A program made the translations under genes and the position numbers. Of a stretch of DNA of 64,000 bases, positions 1-9,723 are shown in pieces. The notes beneath the pieces were generated by a model. The model was not told the DNA's origin, searched no databases, and was given only the letters and a program-made list of their open reading frames with translations. The stretch spans positions 103,718-167,717 of the forward strand of contig CAWDQN010000004.1 of the NCBI GenBank assembly GCA_963804495.1, read 5' to 3'. Position 1 is the first letter of the stretch; each line of letters begins with the position of its first letter. The DNA comes from Rhodovastum sp963804495 (GTDB lineage Bacteria; Pseudomonadota; Alphaproteobacteria; Acetobacterales; Acetobacteraceae).

Positions 1-25
1 AATCTGTTCACCGCCGAATAGCGCC

Positions 26-3000
26 GTGGCAGCGACGCACACCGTCCTGGTCGTTGACGACGAGCCCTTGGCGCTGGCGGCGACAGTCCGGATCCTCGAA
101 AAGGCCGGCCTCGTCGTTCTGAAGGCCGTGGATGGCAAGGATGCACTGGCTCAGGTCCGCGCGCAGCATCCCTCGCTGGTGCTGCTGGACGAGCATCTCC
201 CGGACATCCGCGGCATCGACGTGCTGCGCCAGATCCGCGCCGACACGACGCTGGAGGCGGTGTCCGTGGTGCTGATCAGCGCCCATTTGTCCACCCCGGA
301 CCACCAGGCCTATGGGTTCGATTGTGGCGCCGATGGCTACATCGTTCGCCCGATCACCAATGCGGAATTGTTGGCCCGCGTTCGCGCGCAATTGCGTCAG
401 CGCGACAGCATCGACAGCTACCGCGCCAGCGAGGCCCGGATCCGTATGCTGATCGAGCAGCAGGTGGACGCTGTGCTGGTCGTCGACCGGGTGGGCATGA
501 TCCAGTACGCGAACCCGGCGGCCGGCGCGTTGTTCGGCCAGCCGCCGGCTGAACTTGAGAGCGCATCCTTCGGATTTCCCATCGTCGCCTCTGACGAGGG
601 CACGGTCCAGGAACTTGATATCCCGCGCCGCGGCCAGCCGCCGGCGGTGGCGGAGATGCGGGTCACGCCGATCGAGTGGGAGGGGCAGCAGGCCTGGATA
701 GCCACCCTGCGCGACATCACGGCGCGCCGGGCGGCCGAACAGGCCGGGCGCGAGAGCCAGGCCTTGCTGGACATGGCCACCAACGTCGCGCAGCTCGGTG
801 CCTGGAGCGTCGACCTGCTCACCGGCGCGCGGGTCTGGTCGGACAGCACGCGCGGGATTTTCGATGTCGCTCCCGGCGTGACCCTGCCGCTCGCGGACAT
901 CGCCGCCCTGATCGCGGCGGACCAGCGCGCGGAATTCCTCGACAGCTTCGATGCCTGCGTGCGCACCGGCGCGCCGTTCGATATTGAAACGGAGGTGACC
1001 ACCGTTACCGGGCGGCACATCTATTTGCGCTGTCTCGGCGAGGCGGTGCGCAGCGAGGCGCAGCGAATCGTCCGCGTGCAGGGGGCCTTTCAGGATATCA
1101 CCCAGCGCAAGCAGGCTGAACAGCTCATCGCCCGCAGCGAACGTCGGTTTCGCGAGCTGACGGAAGCGATGCCGATGATCGTCTGGACGGCGACGCCCGA
1201 CGGCAGGCTGGACTACTTCAACCAGCGGTTCTTCGAGTATACCGGGCTGCCGCCTGACCGGCCGGCCGAACGGTGCTGGCAGCAGATGGTGCCGGCGGCG
1301 GACCTGAAGCGCTGCGCGCCGGCCTGGGCACAAGCCTTGCGCAGCGGAGAAACCTTCGAGGCCGAGTTTCGCCTGCGCCGTGCCAGCGATCAGAATTTCC
1401 GCTGGCACGTTGTCCGCGCCGTCGCCATCCGCGAACACAGCGGTGCCATCGCCAGGTGGTACGGGACCGCTATGGATGTGCACGAATCGCGGATGTTGCA
1501 GGAGAAGGCGGAGCGTCTGGCCGAGCGGCTGACGCAGGCGCGGAATCTGGCAGAGCAGGCGAGCCGGGCCAAATCACGATTCCTCGCCGGCATGAGCCAC
1601 GAACTTCGCACCCCGCTGAACGGTGTTTTGGGCTATGCGCAGCTGCTGCACCTGGAGGGAGGGCTGACGGCCGCACAATCGACGCATGTGCATGCCATGC
1701 TGGACGCCGGCACGCATTTGCTCGGCATGATCAACTCCGTCCTCGACCTCTCGCAAATCGAGGCCGACCGGCTGGAGCTGCGTGCATCCGCCATTGACCT
1801 GCCGGCGACCGCCCGCGCGTGCCTTGACGTGGTCCGTCCCGCCGCGGACGCGAAGGGACTTGTACTGCGCCTAATCGAAGCGCCGGACATGCCCCCGGAG
1901 GTGATGGCCGATCCCACCCGATTGCGCGAGGTGCTGCTGAACCTGATCGGCAATGCCGTGAAGTTCACCGCCGAGGGGTCGGTGGAGGTGCGCCTGGGGA
2001 TGGCGGGCGACGCGGCCGCGATGCGGGTCGAGGTGGTGGACACCGGCCCCGGCATTCCCGCCGACTTCCGCCGGCGGCTGTTTCAGGACTTCGAGCGGCT
2101 CGGCGGCGACTCCATCGAGGGCGCCGGCCTCGGTCTGGCGCTCTCGGCCCGGCTCATGGCCCTGATGGGGGGGAGGCTCGGCCACCAGGACAACCCGGCC
2201 GGCGGCAGCATATTCTGGCTGGAACTGCCGGTGACAGCGATGGAGTTTGTGCCGGCGGTCGCGGACCTGCACGACCAGAGGCGGCGCCTGGAGCGGCAAC
2301 TGCACGTGCTGGTTGTCGACGACGTCGCCATGAACCGCGAGATCACAAGCGCCTTCCTCAGAGCCGCCGGTCACCGGACCGCCTGTGCGGCGGGCGGCGA
2401 GGAAGCGGTCGCGGCGGCCGCTACCGGCGAATATGACGCGGTGCTGATGGACCTTCGCATGCCGGGAATGGACGGGTTTGAAGCGGCCCGGCGTATCCGG
2501 GCGCTCGCGGGTGCGGCTGGACAAGTCCCGATCATTGCCCTGACCGCCCAAGTATTCGCCGAGCATGTCGAAGCGTGCCGCCGTGCCGGCATGGACGGCC
2601 ACCTGGGCAAGCCCTTTACGCAGGACACGCTGCTTGACGCCGTCGCGCGCGCCTTGACCGAAGCGGAGGCCCGCCGCGGGACCCGCACGGCGGCGGCCGA
2701 CACGCAGCGGGTGGTTGCGGTTCGGCCGGTCGTCGCGGAATCGCCACCCCCCGCGACCGCAGCGGAACTGGCGGTCTGCGATCAGGAGTCGTTCGATTAC
2801 ATCGCGTCGTTCCTGCCGACCGAGGCGATCACGACATACATGCAGTCGCTCGCTGCCCGGGCGGCGGCGCTTCTGCAGCAGCTTCGCCAGCCCTTCACTC
2901 CCGCGGCGGGCACCCAGGCCGTCGCCGCGGCCGCGCACAGCCTGGTGGGCAGCGCCGGCCTGATCGGCTTCCAGCGGCTCGCCCTTGCGGCGCGCAGCTT

Positions 3001-3187
3001 CTGTCGGGCCGTCGATACCGGATCGCCGGAAACACTCTCCCTCATCGAGAATCTCATTGGCGCCATTGAGGCATCGCTACAGGAGATAGACTGCCGCCTG
3101 TCCGGCAACGGCAATCACCCCGACATGGGACAGGGCAATTCCTCGTCCGCCTACGCGTTTTCGTCCGCCAACGTCGGCGAATCGTAA
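26..3187 (+). CDS. Hybrid sensor histidine kinase with N-terminal receiver, PAS repeats, second receiver and HPt
   Basis: A phosphorelay sensor kinase of 1053 residues. Domain order: receiver (about 5-120, phospho-acceptor Asp55 in LVLLDEHLP), three PAS/PAC units (about 135-235, 245-365, 375-490), a HisKA dimerisation helix with the H-box MSHELRTPLNG (His525), an ATPase domain with the N-box NLIGNAVKFT and G-boxes DTGPGIP and GAGLGLAL, a second receiver (Asp809 in VLMDLRMPG) and a C-terminal HPt domain (His971 in AHSLVGSA). No transmembrane segment is visible, so it is probably cytosolic and its PAS domains sense an internal or redox cue. It starts at GTG just after a TAG at 19-21, which suggests a co-transcribed upstream gene outside the window. 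All phosphotransfer residues are present. No dedicated output regulator is adjacent. The ligand is unknown. Confidence 0.93.
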   Translation: MAATHTVLVVDDEPLALAATVRILEKAGLVVLKAVDGKDALAQVRAQHPSLVLLDEHLPDIRGIDVLRQIRADTTLEAVSVVLISAHLSTPDHQAYGFDCGADGYIVRPITNAELLARVRAQLRQRDSIDSYRASEARIRMLIEQQVDAVLVVDRVGMIQYANPAAGALFGQPPAELESASFGFPIVASDEGTVQELDIPRRGQPPAVAEMRVTPIEWEGQQAWIATLRDITARRAAEQAGRESQALLDMATNVAQLGAWSVDLLTGARVWSDSTRGIFDVAPGVTLPLADIAALIAADQRAEFLDSFDACVRTGAPFDIETEVTTVTGRHIYLRCLGEAVRSEAQRIVRVQGAFQDITQRKQAEQLIARSERRFRELTEAMPMIVWTATPDGRLDYFNQRFFEYTGLPPDRPAERCWQQMVPAADLKRCAPAWAQALRSGETFEAEFRLRRASDQNFRWHVVRAVAIREHSGAIARWYGTAMDVHESRMLQEKAERLAERLTQARNLAEQASRAKSRFLAGMSHELRTPLNGVLGYAQLLHLEGGLTAAQSTHVHAMLDAGTHLLGMINSVLDLSQIEADRLELRASAIDLPATARACLDVVRPAADAKGLVLRLIEAPDMPPEVMADPTRLREVLLNLIGNAVKFTAEGSVEVRLGMAGDAAAMRVEVVDTGPGIPADFRRRLFQDFERLGGDSIEGAGLGLALSARLMALMGGRLGHQDNPAGGSIFWLELPVTAMEFVPAVADLHDQRRRLERQLHVLVVDDVAMNREITSAFLRAAGHRTACAAGGEEAVAAAATGEYDAVLMDLRMPGMDGFEAARRIRALAGAAGQVPIIALTAQVFAEHVEACRRAGMDGHLGKPFTQDTLLDAVARALTEAEARRGTRTAAADTQRVVAVRPVVAESPPPATAAELAVCDQESFDYIASFLPTEAITTYMQSLAARAAALLQQLRQPFTPAAGTQAVAAAAHSLVGSAGLIGFQRLALAARSFCRAVDTGSPETLSLIENLIGAIEASLQEIDCRLSGNGNHPDMGQGNSSSAYAFSSANVGES

Positions 3188-3333
3188 CCTGCCGATACGC
3201 GCACGGCCTGACAGACATGAGACTATGGTTCCCACGATCCGTCTAACCGAAACGAATATCCGGTTTCAGAGCGAGATCTCACCTGCAGCAATTGCCGGGG
3301 CGGCGGGCGGTTTGCGCGACATCGCCGGGCTGC

Positions 3334-4650
3334 CTAGGCCCGTGGGCGCATGTCAATGATGCGCCTGGCTTTGCCGACCGACCGTTCGACCTCTCCCGGT
3401 TCGGTCACGCGCACCCGCACCGTCACGCCGATATAGGCCTTCACCGCATGGGCGAGCCTGCCCACGCAGTCCTGCCGTGCCGCCCCATCCTGGGTGCCGG
3501 CGCCCTTCCGTGCTTCCACCACGACCTCCAGCACATCGAGATGGTCGCGACGGGTGACTTCAAGCACGTAGTGCGGCGACAGCATGGGCTCCTTCAGCAG
3601 CAGTTCCTCGATCTGGCCGGGGAAGACGTTGACGCCGCGGATGATCAGCATGTCGTCGGTGCGCCCGGCGATCTTCTCGATCCGCCGCATCGTCCGCGCC
3701 GTGCCCGGCAGCAGGCGGGTCAGGTCGCGGGTGCGGTAGCGGATGATCGGCATGGCTTCCTTGGTCAGCGTGGTCAGCACGAGTTCGCCGGGCTGCCCGT
3801 CCGGCAGCGTCTCGCCGGTCGCCGGGTCAATAATTTCGGGATAAAAATGGTCCTCCCAGATATGCAGGCCATCCTTGTTCTCGGCGCATTCGCAGGCAAC
3901 ACCGGGGCCGATGATCTCGGACAGGCCATACAGGTCGAAGGCACTGGCATCGAAACGCTGCTCGATTTCCTGTCGCATCGCCACCGTCCAGGGCTCGGCG
4001 CCGCACATGACGACCCGCAGCGAGCAGGTGCGCGGGTCAAGGCCCTGGCGCTCGAACTCATCGGCGATGGCGAGCATGTAGGACGGCGTGCCGATGATGA
4101 TATCGGGACGGAAATCGGTGATCAGTTGCACCTGGCGGGGGGTCTGTCCGCCGGACATCGGCACCACGGTGCAGCCCAGGTGTTCGGCGCCATAGTGAAC
4201 GCCCAGGCCGCCAGTGAACAGGCCGTAGCCATGGGTGATGTGGAAGATGTCGCCCGGGCGGCCGCCGGCGGCGCGGATCGAGCGGGCCACCACTCCCGCC
4301 CAGGTCTTGAGGTCGGCACGCGTGTAGCCGACCACGGTCGGTTTGCCGGTGGTGCCGGAGGAGGCGTGGATGCGCGCGAGTTGCGTTCGTGGCACGGCGA
4401 ACATGCCGAACGGGTAGTTGGCGCGCAGGTCGTGCTTGCAGGTGAAGGGAAAGCGCCGCAGGTCGTCGGGGCTTCGCAGATCGTCGGGATCCACGCCGGC
4501 TTGTTCGAAGGCGCGGCGGTAATGCGGAACCTTGTCGTAGGCCAGCCGGACCGTCGCCCGCAGGCGCGAGAGTTGCAACGCGGCAATCTCGTCACGGCTG
4601 GCGGTTTCGATCGGCTCGCGCGCCGCCATCCGGTCGCGGGTCTGCGCCAT
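3334..4650 (-). CDS. paaK: Phenylacetate-CoA ligase
   Basis: An AMP-forming ligase of about 438 residues that converts phenylacetate to phenylacetyl-CoA, the entry step of aerobic phenylacetate breakdown in the cytosol. The adenylate-forming motif SSGTTGKPTVVGYT, the family signature YGLSEIIGPGVACEC and the C-terminal hinge and lysine region (GRTDDMLIIRGVNVFPGQIEE split around its motif) are intact. The frame stays open upstream to 4965, but the family length and an AGAGGG ribosome site about 7 nt ahead favour the ATG at 4650; an ATG at 4665 is the alternative. No other paa genes are nearby, so it may serve another aryl acid. Confidence 0.92.
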   Translation of the reverse strand: MAQTRDRMAAREPIETASRDEIAALQLSRLRATVRLAYDKVPHYRRAFEQAGVDPDDLRSPDDLRRFPFTCKHDLRANYPFGMFAVPRTQLARIHASSGTTGKPTVVGYTRADLKTWAGVVARSIRAAGGRPGDIFHITHGYGLFTGGLGVHYGAEHLGCTVVPMSGGQTPRQVQLITDFRPDIIIGTPSYMLAIADEFERQGLDPRTCSLRVVMCGAEPWTVAMRQEIEQRFDASAFDLYGLSEIIGPGVACECAENKDGLHIWEDHFYPEIIDPATGETLPDGQPGELVLTTLTKEAMPIIRYRTRDLTRLLPGTARTMRRIEKIAGRTDDMLIIRGVNVFPGQIEELLLKEPMLSPHYVLEVTRRDHLDVLEVVVEARKGAGTQDGAARQDCVGRLAHAVKAYIGVTVRVRVTEPGEVERSVGKARRIIDMRPRA

Positions 4651-5045
4651 CGTGCGCCCTCTCATGACATCGAGCGAACGCGGCACAACCGGAACGAAAA
4701 GGGACGTCGCGGCGGCGCAGCGCTCAGGAGCAGGAAACTCTTTCCTAACCTGCCCAGCGCCGTCCGCCAATCGGAGGAAAAGGGAGAGCGGGCGTGGCGG
4801 AGGCTGACGGCATTGCGGCTGCCGGCCGACACCCGCGTTGGCACTCAGTCGGCGCGGACGAGGTGGCGTCGGCCTTGCAGCCAGCAACACCATCATCGCG
4901 CGAAGCGTCGCTTGGTCCTGATCGGTTCGAGCCTCGGCGAGTGTCGCCAGATCGTCCAACCTCACCGCCCGGACCGGATTCGCCGGCAGGGGTAGCGAGC
5001 TGGTCAGCGGCCATTCTGGCCGCCGTCAGGAACCGGGTGCCGGTA
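4651..5045. other. Intergenic stretch without a recognised gene
   Basis: About 395 bases lie between the paaK start and a small hypothetical gene. Several frames stay open because of the high GC content, including an 86-codon plus-strand frame (4794-5054) that has a GGAGG-like site ahead of it. None gives a protein I recognise. The paaK promoter should lie here, but I see no clear -35/-10 pair. Confidence 0.4.
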
Positions 5046-5237
5046 CTACGCTGATGTGGCCCAGCGCCCGGCGCGCAGCGGCAACGACGACGCGGCTGAA
5101 ATGACGCCGGCCTCGGCGGCCTGCCTTTCGCAATCTTCCGCCATCCGAAGCAGGTAGGGGGTCAAGGCAGCATCGGCAATGTATTCAGCGGTCTGCCGAT
5201 ACCGTGCGGCTTTTTCAAGCGGATGTTCGTGCGACAT
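5046..5237 (-). CDS. Small hypothetical protein (MSHEHPLEKAARYR family)
   Basis: A soluble protein of about 63 residues that opens with MSHEHPLEKAARYRQTAEYI and continues with predicted helices rich in Ala, Glu and Arg. Similar short helical proteins (residues HPLEKA.RYR..AE) recur as hypothetical proteins in Acetobacteraceae and Rhizobiales; their function is unknown. An in-frame GTG at 5249 would add four residues. The ATG at 5237 is preferred because family members begin near MSHEHP. It has no signal peptide or membrane segment. Confidence 0.55.
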   Translation of the reverse strand: MSHEHPLEKAARYRQTAEYIADAALTPYLLRMAEDCERQAAEAGVISAASSLPLRAGRWATSA

Positions 5238-5249
5238 CTCGGCGCTCAC

Positions 5250-5690
5250 CAGTTTTGTAAGTTATTGTAACTTCTACGTCAGGGCATTGTTGATCAGTCT
5301 GCCATGCGATCGAAAGATGTCCAGCCACGAAGTGTTGCTGCCGGGTGAGGGATGGGCCACCTGGTTGGCCACCCGCGACCTGGAGGATGGCGAATGGCCC
5401 GAGGAACAGGCACCGCCCCGGTCCTGCTCTTATCTTTGCCTGACGTGACGAGAGCGCCTTCATCCTGACCGTGACGGGTCAGAGCACTCTAGTTCCCTGT
5501 TTTATAGAGCAACTTCATCGGCAGGCTGTCGCCGGTTCGGCCGAGGTTACTCTAAAGGGGCGTCGAGAATGGGACCCGATGCCATCATGCCGTCAGACCT
5601 GCAGACATGCCCAGGCTTGGCGGAGGGGACCAAGCATAAACCAAACCGACGCCAGGCAATCCAGGCGCCGTCAAGGCTTGACGTCGAATG
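5250..5690. other. Intergenic region, nothing recognised
   Basis: About 440 bases between two minus-strand genes. Short AT-richer patches (around 5255-5275) could belong to the promoter of the small gene at 5046-5237. I see no RNA gene, repeat or convincing reading frame. Confidence 0.4.
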
Positions 5691-5696
5691 TGCGTT

Positions 5697-5888
5697 TCAG
5701 GCTTTGCAGGTCCGAATGCCGAGCATGGCGTACGCCGGGCAGAAACGTATGCCGGCAGTCAGGAGTGGAACCAGACCAATCAGGCCGAACCACCTCGCGT
5801 TGCCGTCCAGCACGATGAACAAGGACAGCAAGCCCAGGCCAACGATCACGCGGACGACACGGTCCGCAGGTCCGACATTCGGAGTCAT
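5697..5888 (-). CDS. DUF2892 (YgaP-like) inner-membrane protein
   Basis: A 63-residue membrane protein of the DUF2892 family. It shows the usual start MTPNVGPADRVVRVIVG, a two-helix hairpin (VGLGLLSLFIVLD and GLIGLVPLLTAGI) and the family C-terminus RFCPAYAMLGIRTC, with two conserved cysteines. The same module is found fused to rhodanese domains in YgaP, which suggests sulfur handling or small-molecule traffic; the role of stand-alone copies is not known. A GGGAGA site precedes the ATG. It lies 29 bases downstream of the AhpD-like gene on the same strand and probably shares its transcript. Confidence 0.85.
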   Translation of the reverse strand: MTPNVGPADRVVRVIVGLGLLSLFIVLDGNARWFGLIGLVPLLTAGIRFCPAYAMLGIRTCKA

Positions 5889-5917
5889 GGCAGTCTCCCG
5901 TTGAAGGGTGATGTCGT

Positions 5918-6280
5918 TCAGGTGGTGGCTGGCCGCGCCTTCACGGTATACTGGTCATAGGCTTCGATGGCCTGGGCCGCATACATGACCGAAGGTCCCG
6001 CGCCCATGTAGATGGCCATTCCCATGGTCTCCATCACCTCGTCGCGGCCCGCGCCATGGCGCAGGGCGGCTTCGGCATGAAAGGCGATGCAGGCGTCGCA
6101 GCGTGTGGCCACCGCGATGCCCAACGCAATCAGTTCCTTCGTCTTGGTATCGAGGGCACCGGGCTCCAGCGCTGCACGGGCAAGAGCGGAGAAGCTCTTC
6201 ATCACATCCGCAGCGCCGCCGCGCAATTCCTTCAACGGCAACGACAGGCCCGCCGCCAGCTCCGGCCAGTTCTTGTGCAC
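5918..6280 (-). CDS. Carboxymuconolactone decarboxylase (AhpD-like) family protein
   Basis: A 120-residue cytosolic alpha-helical protein of the CMD/AhpD family. The redox motif is CDACIAFH: two cysteines three apart and the downstream histidine of the AhpD active site, so a peroxidase-linked disulfide relay is likely. The GTG start has a very strong AAGGAGG site and the length is normal for single-domain members. With the DUF2892 gene downstream it forms a small redox or sulfur operon. Its partner oxidant or reductant is not identified. Confidence 0.88.
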   Translation of the reverse strand: MHKNWPELAAGLSLPLKELRGGAADVMKSFSALARAALEPGALDTKTKELIALGIAVATRCDACIAFHAEAALRHGAGRDEVMETMGMAIYMGAGPSVMYAAQAIEAYDQYTVKARPATT

Positions 6281-6438
6281 GACGCCCTCCTTGGCTCACC
6301 TTGGGGAGTTCACCCTGGGCGACTGATGCTCCCGCGGCATTGATCCATATCAATTGAGGAAAGGAGAAAATTGTGGGCGTCGCGTGGTGCCATGCCCGCA
6401 ACGACAGACGCTGCGGCCCCGACCCGCGCTTCCTTCCC

Positions 6439-7336
6439 TCAATTGCCCCGCCGTGACGGATGCCGCAGCAAAAACTCCAGGACGACGGATGTCGCATCGA
6501 CGGCGGATGTCTGCCGGCCGACCAGGAACTCCGGGTATCCGACATCGCTCCCCGGCCAGCCGTGCCCGCCGCCGCGAACGAACCAGCCCTCGGTGTCGCC
6601 GCCGTGGCAGGTCCGGCCGATCGCCCGCAGGATGGTCACGCCCGGCTCCCTGGAGTTCGGCTCCGGCCAGATCGAAGCCGTTGCAGCGGTTCTCGGTGGC
6701 CCAGAACGCGAGTGTCTCATTGGCCGGCAGGATGCGGTCCTCGCCCGTGCCGGTGCCATTGACGGGAACGACAGGATCGTCGGTGCCCGCGATCAGCAGG
6801 AACGGGACCGCGACACCCGGTTTGCACGCCGCTGCGGCGGACGCGGCCAGCCCTGATGCGACCACGGCGATGCCCGCCAGACGCACACGCCCCGAGCAGG
6901 CGAGCGCCTGGGCCATGAAGCCGCCGTTGGAGAAGCCGACCGCGTAAATCCGTGCGGGATCGACCGGTATTCTGGCGGAGACCTCCGCCACCACGTCCGC
7001 GAGGAAGACCGCATCGGCAGCGCCGCGGAGGCTGGACGGGTCGACCCCCCAGGAGCGCCAGTCGCCCTCCGGGTAGACAACGGAGAACCCGAGACGGGCA
7101 GCGGCCGATGACAGCCCCGACATGCGGGCCATCTGCTCGGGCGTGCCGAGCCACCCATGCAGGGCGATCACCGGCGGACGCGGCGCCCGGTCGCCGCCAG
7201 CGGCCGCGATCAGGAGGTATGAACGCTTCTCGCCGCCGGACACGACACCCACCCTGCCCGCGCTCGCGGCGCACCCGACGAGCGCCAGCAGGGACACGGC
7301 GGCCGCGCAGATCCGAATGCGCCGCCGTGTCCGCAC
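6439..7336 (-). pseudogene. PHB-depolymerase-type esterase (LpqC family), frame broken near 6656
   Basis: An exported alpha/beta hydrolase related to poly(3-hydroxybutyrate) depolymerases and feruloyl esterases. A lipoprotein-like signal (AVSLLALVGCAAS) leads into HGWLGTPEQM, the oxyanion-loop motif. The nucleophile elbow is GFSNGGFMA and the acid residue is in AGTDDPVVPVNGT. The frame then shifts near 6656, so the essential histidine motif RGGGHGWPGS is only in the next frame, which ends at 6439. Removing one T from GAGTTCGG (6653-6660) restores GAGTCGG and one continuous protein of about 298 residues. Without the repair, translation runs on to 6350 with an unrelated tail and no catalytic histidine. 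The gene starts at GTG seven bases after the upstream small gene and is probably co-transcribed with it. Confidence 0.8.
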
Positions 7337-7342
7337 GGCCGA

Positions 7343-7663
7343 TCAGGGGGGCAGCGGCGCCACCTTGAGCGGGGAGCTGTACGGCTCGATCCGCAGCGTG
7401 TCCTGGCGCAGGATGGCGATCCGGCGCAACGGACCCTGCTCGAGATCGCCGTTGGCGCCATGGTGCACGGCATATTGCCAGACGGTGATCTGCCCGTCCG
7501 CCACCAGCCGCTTGGCCAGCGTGTCGAGGTCAATACCGGCAACGCCGATGACGACCTCGTCCTTCGCGGTGACGATTTTGAATAAAGTCGGCGCGCCTTG
7601 CGCGAAGGCAACGCTCGCCAGCATTGCAAAGCCCAGCGCCTGGGCCGCGAGGCGGATCATCAT
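7343..7663 (-). CDS. Small periplasmic hypothetical protein
   Basis: A 106-residue exported protein. A cleavable signal peptide (MMIRLAAQALGFAMLASVAFA, cleaved near AFA/QG) is followed by about 85 residues with a compact beta-rich pattern (TLFKIVTAKDEVVIGVAG... IDLDTLAKRLVADGQITVWQYAV). The start is the ATG at 7663 because GGGAGG lies six bases ahead. The gene is directly upstream of the esterase gene on the same strand. I do not recognise the family, and it carries no cysteine or catalytic motif. Confidence 0.7.
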   Translation of the reverse strand: MMIRLAAQALGFAMLASVAFAQGAPTLFKIVTAKDEVVIGVAGIDLDTLAKRLVADGQITVWQYAVHHGANGDLEQGPLRRIAILRQDTLRIEPYSSPLKVAPLPP

Positions 7664-7748
7664 GCAGGTCCTCCCTTTCGGTGCGCATGCACATTGAGAC
7701 ACACCGTGCGCCGAAGCAACGTCCATCCTCCGGCGAGAGTGCCGCCGG

Positions 7749-9698
7749 TCAGCCTGCCCGGCAGCCTCCGACCGGCGGCATGCCGGCGGCTACGCCGCGC
7801 CCCGTCTCGTCGAACAGCAGCAGCCGCCCCGCATTGGCAAGGCCGAGAAAGGTGGAAAAATTGTGCAACAGGGCGGCGATGACCGCCCCCTGCGCGCCCA
7901 GCAGCCCGGACGCCGCCAGGACCACGAGCACCAGCGTCCACCCCAGGCCAATCCCCACATTGACATGAATTGTCCGACGGCACAGGCGGCTGAGCCGGAT
8001 GGCGGTGGCGATGCGCCGCAGATCGCTGGCGATCAGCACCACGTCGGCCGAGGCCAGCGCCACATCGGTGCCCTGCGCGCCCATGGCGATGCCCACGGCG
8101 CCGGCCTTGAGGGCGAGCGAATCATTGATCCCGTCGCCGACCACGAGGGGCAGAAACCCGTCACGCGTCTCCTGCTGCACCCGATGCATTTTCTGCTCGG
8201 GCAACACCTCGGCGCAGACCTCGGCAATGCCGAGCTCGGCGCCGATGCGCCGCGCCACCGCGGTGCGGTCGCCGGTCAGCAACACCTGCCGGCCCAGCCC
8301 CAGAGACCGCAGCTCGGCAAGCGCCGCCGCGGCCTCCGGGCGCGGTGCGTCGGTGAACAGCAGCCACCCCAGGAAGACCCCGCCGCGGCTGGCGCCGGCG
8401 ATCGGACCGTCGTGCGCCGGCGGCGGTGGGGCCGATATCCCCAGGCGCTCGAACAATTCCGGCCGCCCGAAGGCAACCGGCACGCCCTCGCTTTGTCCGG
8501 TCATGCCGAAGCCGCCCGCTTCGCGCACCTCCGTCACCGGCACGCGCGGCCCGGCCGGCGCGGCACGGGCAGCGGCCCGGCTGACCGGATGGCTGCTCGC
8601 CGCCCCGAGGCCGGCGGCGACCTGCAGCAGCGCCGGCCCGGCGTCGCTGGTAGCCGGCAGGGTGCGGGCGAGCGAGAGTTCGCCGGTAGTCAGGGTGCCG
8701 GTTTTGTCGAACACCACCGACCTGACCTCCGCGAGGCTCTCCAGGAAGGCGGCGCCCTTGATGAGAATGCCGTGCCGCGCCGCGACCGCGATCGCCGCGA
8801 TCGCGGTCGCCGGCGCCGCCAGCACCAGGGCGCAGGGGCAGGATGCGACCAGCACCGCCAGTGTCGCCGCCATGTCGCCGGAGGCAAACCAGGTGCCGCC
8901 GGCGATCATCAACACGAGCGACAGGTACTGCCCGGCATAGCGCTCCAACAATCGCGTCACCGGCGGCTTGGCATCCTCGGCGGCCCGCATCAGGGCGATG
9001 ATCCTGCCGAGCGTGGTATCGGCACCGGTCAGGGTCACCTCCACCTCGAGCCGCCCGTTGGTGGCGATGGAGCCGAGCAACGCGGTCTGCCCGGGCAGCA
9101 CGTCCACCGGCACCGACTCTCCGGTGAGCGATGCCATGTCGAGGCTCGCGGCACCCGCCCGCACGATGCCGTCCGCGGGCACCCGGTCGCCGGCGCGCAG
9201 CTCGATCAGGTCGCCCGGGCGCAGGGCGGCCGCCGGCACTGTCTCCACCACGCCCCCGCGCAGCCGCCGCGCCTGCGTTTCGGTCAGACGGCCAAGGGCG
9301 CGGATGGCCTCGCGAGAGCCGAGCAGGCTGCGTTCCTCCAGCACATGACCGATGATCATGACGATCGGCAGCAGGGCGGCCGTCATCAGGTCACCGCTCG
9401 CCCAGGCGGCCATCAGCGCCAGCGCGATCAGCCGGTCGGCAATGCCGTGCAGGCTCGGCGCGCGCAGGCTTTGCCAGGCGGCCATCAGCACCGGTACGGC
9501 CACCAGGGACGCGGCGGCGCCGGCCACCAGGGTCGCCAGGGCGAGGCCGCCGGGAACGACCAGTTCCCATCCCACCGCCAGCAGCAGCAATCCGGCCGCC
9601 AGCATGGCCAGGGTCAGCCGTGCGCCCAGCAGCAGTCGCTCGGCCCGCGCCAGGACCGGCGATGCCTCCAACCCGGTCACGGCGGCACTCGCGCTCAT
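7749..9698 (-). CDS. Heavy-metal-translocating P-type ATPase without an N-terminal metal-binding domain
   Basis: An inner-membrane P1B-type metal pump of 649 residues. It has an intramembrane CPC metal site (SCPCALVLAAPAT), the actuator loop SLTGES, the phosphorylation site DKTGTLTTGEL, the P1B histidine-proline signature in SSHPVSRA, and the hinge GDGINDSLALKAGAVGIAMG. The HMA domain common in Cu and Zn pumps is missing; the protein begins almost directly at the first helix. The last helix has LLHNFSTFL where ZntA has its zinc-selective Asp, so Zn/Cd/Pb specificity should not be assumed. It is the last gene of an operon with three SPFH proteins, 25 bases after the preceding stop. Metal identity is unresolved. 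Confidence 0.9.
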   Translation of the reverse strand: MSASAAVTGLEASPVLARAERLLLGARLTLAMLAAGLLLLAVGWELVVPGGLALATLVAGAAASLVAVPVLMAAWQSLRAPSLHGIADRLIALALMAAWASGDLMTAALLPIVMIIGHVLEERSLLGSREAIRALGRLTETQARRLRGGVVETVPAAALRPGDLIELRAGDRVPADGIVRAGAASLDMASLTGESVPVDVLPGQTALLGSIATNGRLEVEVTLTGADTTLGRIIALMRAAEDAKPPVTRLLERYAGQYLSLVLMIAGGTWFASGDMAATLAVLVASCPCALVLAAPATAIAAIAVAARHGILIKGAAFLESLAEVRSVVFDKTGTLTTGELSLARTLPATSDAGPALLQVAAGLGAASSHPVSRAAARAAPAGPRVPVTEVREAGGFGMTGQSEGVPVAFGRPELFERLGISAPPPPAHDGPIAGASRGGVFLGWLLFTDAPRPEAAAALAELRSLGLGRQVLLTGDRTAVARRIGAELGIAEVCAEVLPEQKMHRVQQETRDGFLPLVVGDGINDSLALKAGAVGIAMGAQGTDVALASADVVLIASDLRRIATAIRLSRLCRRTIHVNVGIGLGWTLVLVVLAASGLLGAQGAVIAALLHNFSTFLGLANAGRLLLFDETGRGVAAGMPPVGGCRAG

Positions 9699-9723
9699 GC
9701 CATCGCTCGCGCTGCGGTATTGC

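Noticed and set aside
1..21. Last codons of an upstream gene (frame ending at TAG 19-21)
   Set aside because: Only six codons are visible, so no protein family can be supported.
8..1483. Long minus-strand open frame opposite the hybrid kinase
   Set aside because: It is antisense to well-conserved kinase domains; long opposite-strand frames are expected at this GC content and the translation has no recognisable domain.
3292..4995. Plus-strand frame of over 560 codons opposite paaK
   Set aside because: Its His/Gly/Arg-rich translation is compositional and mirrors the codon pattern of paaK.
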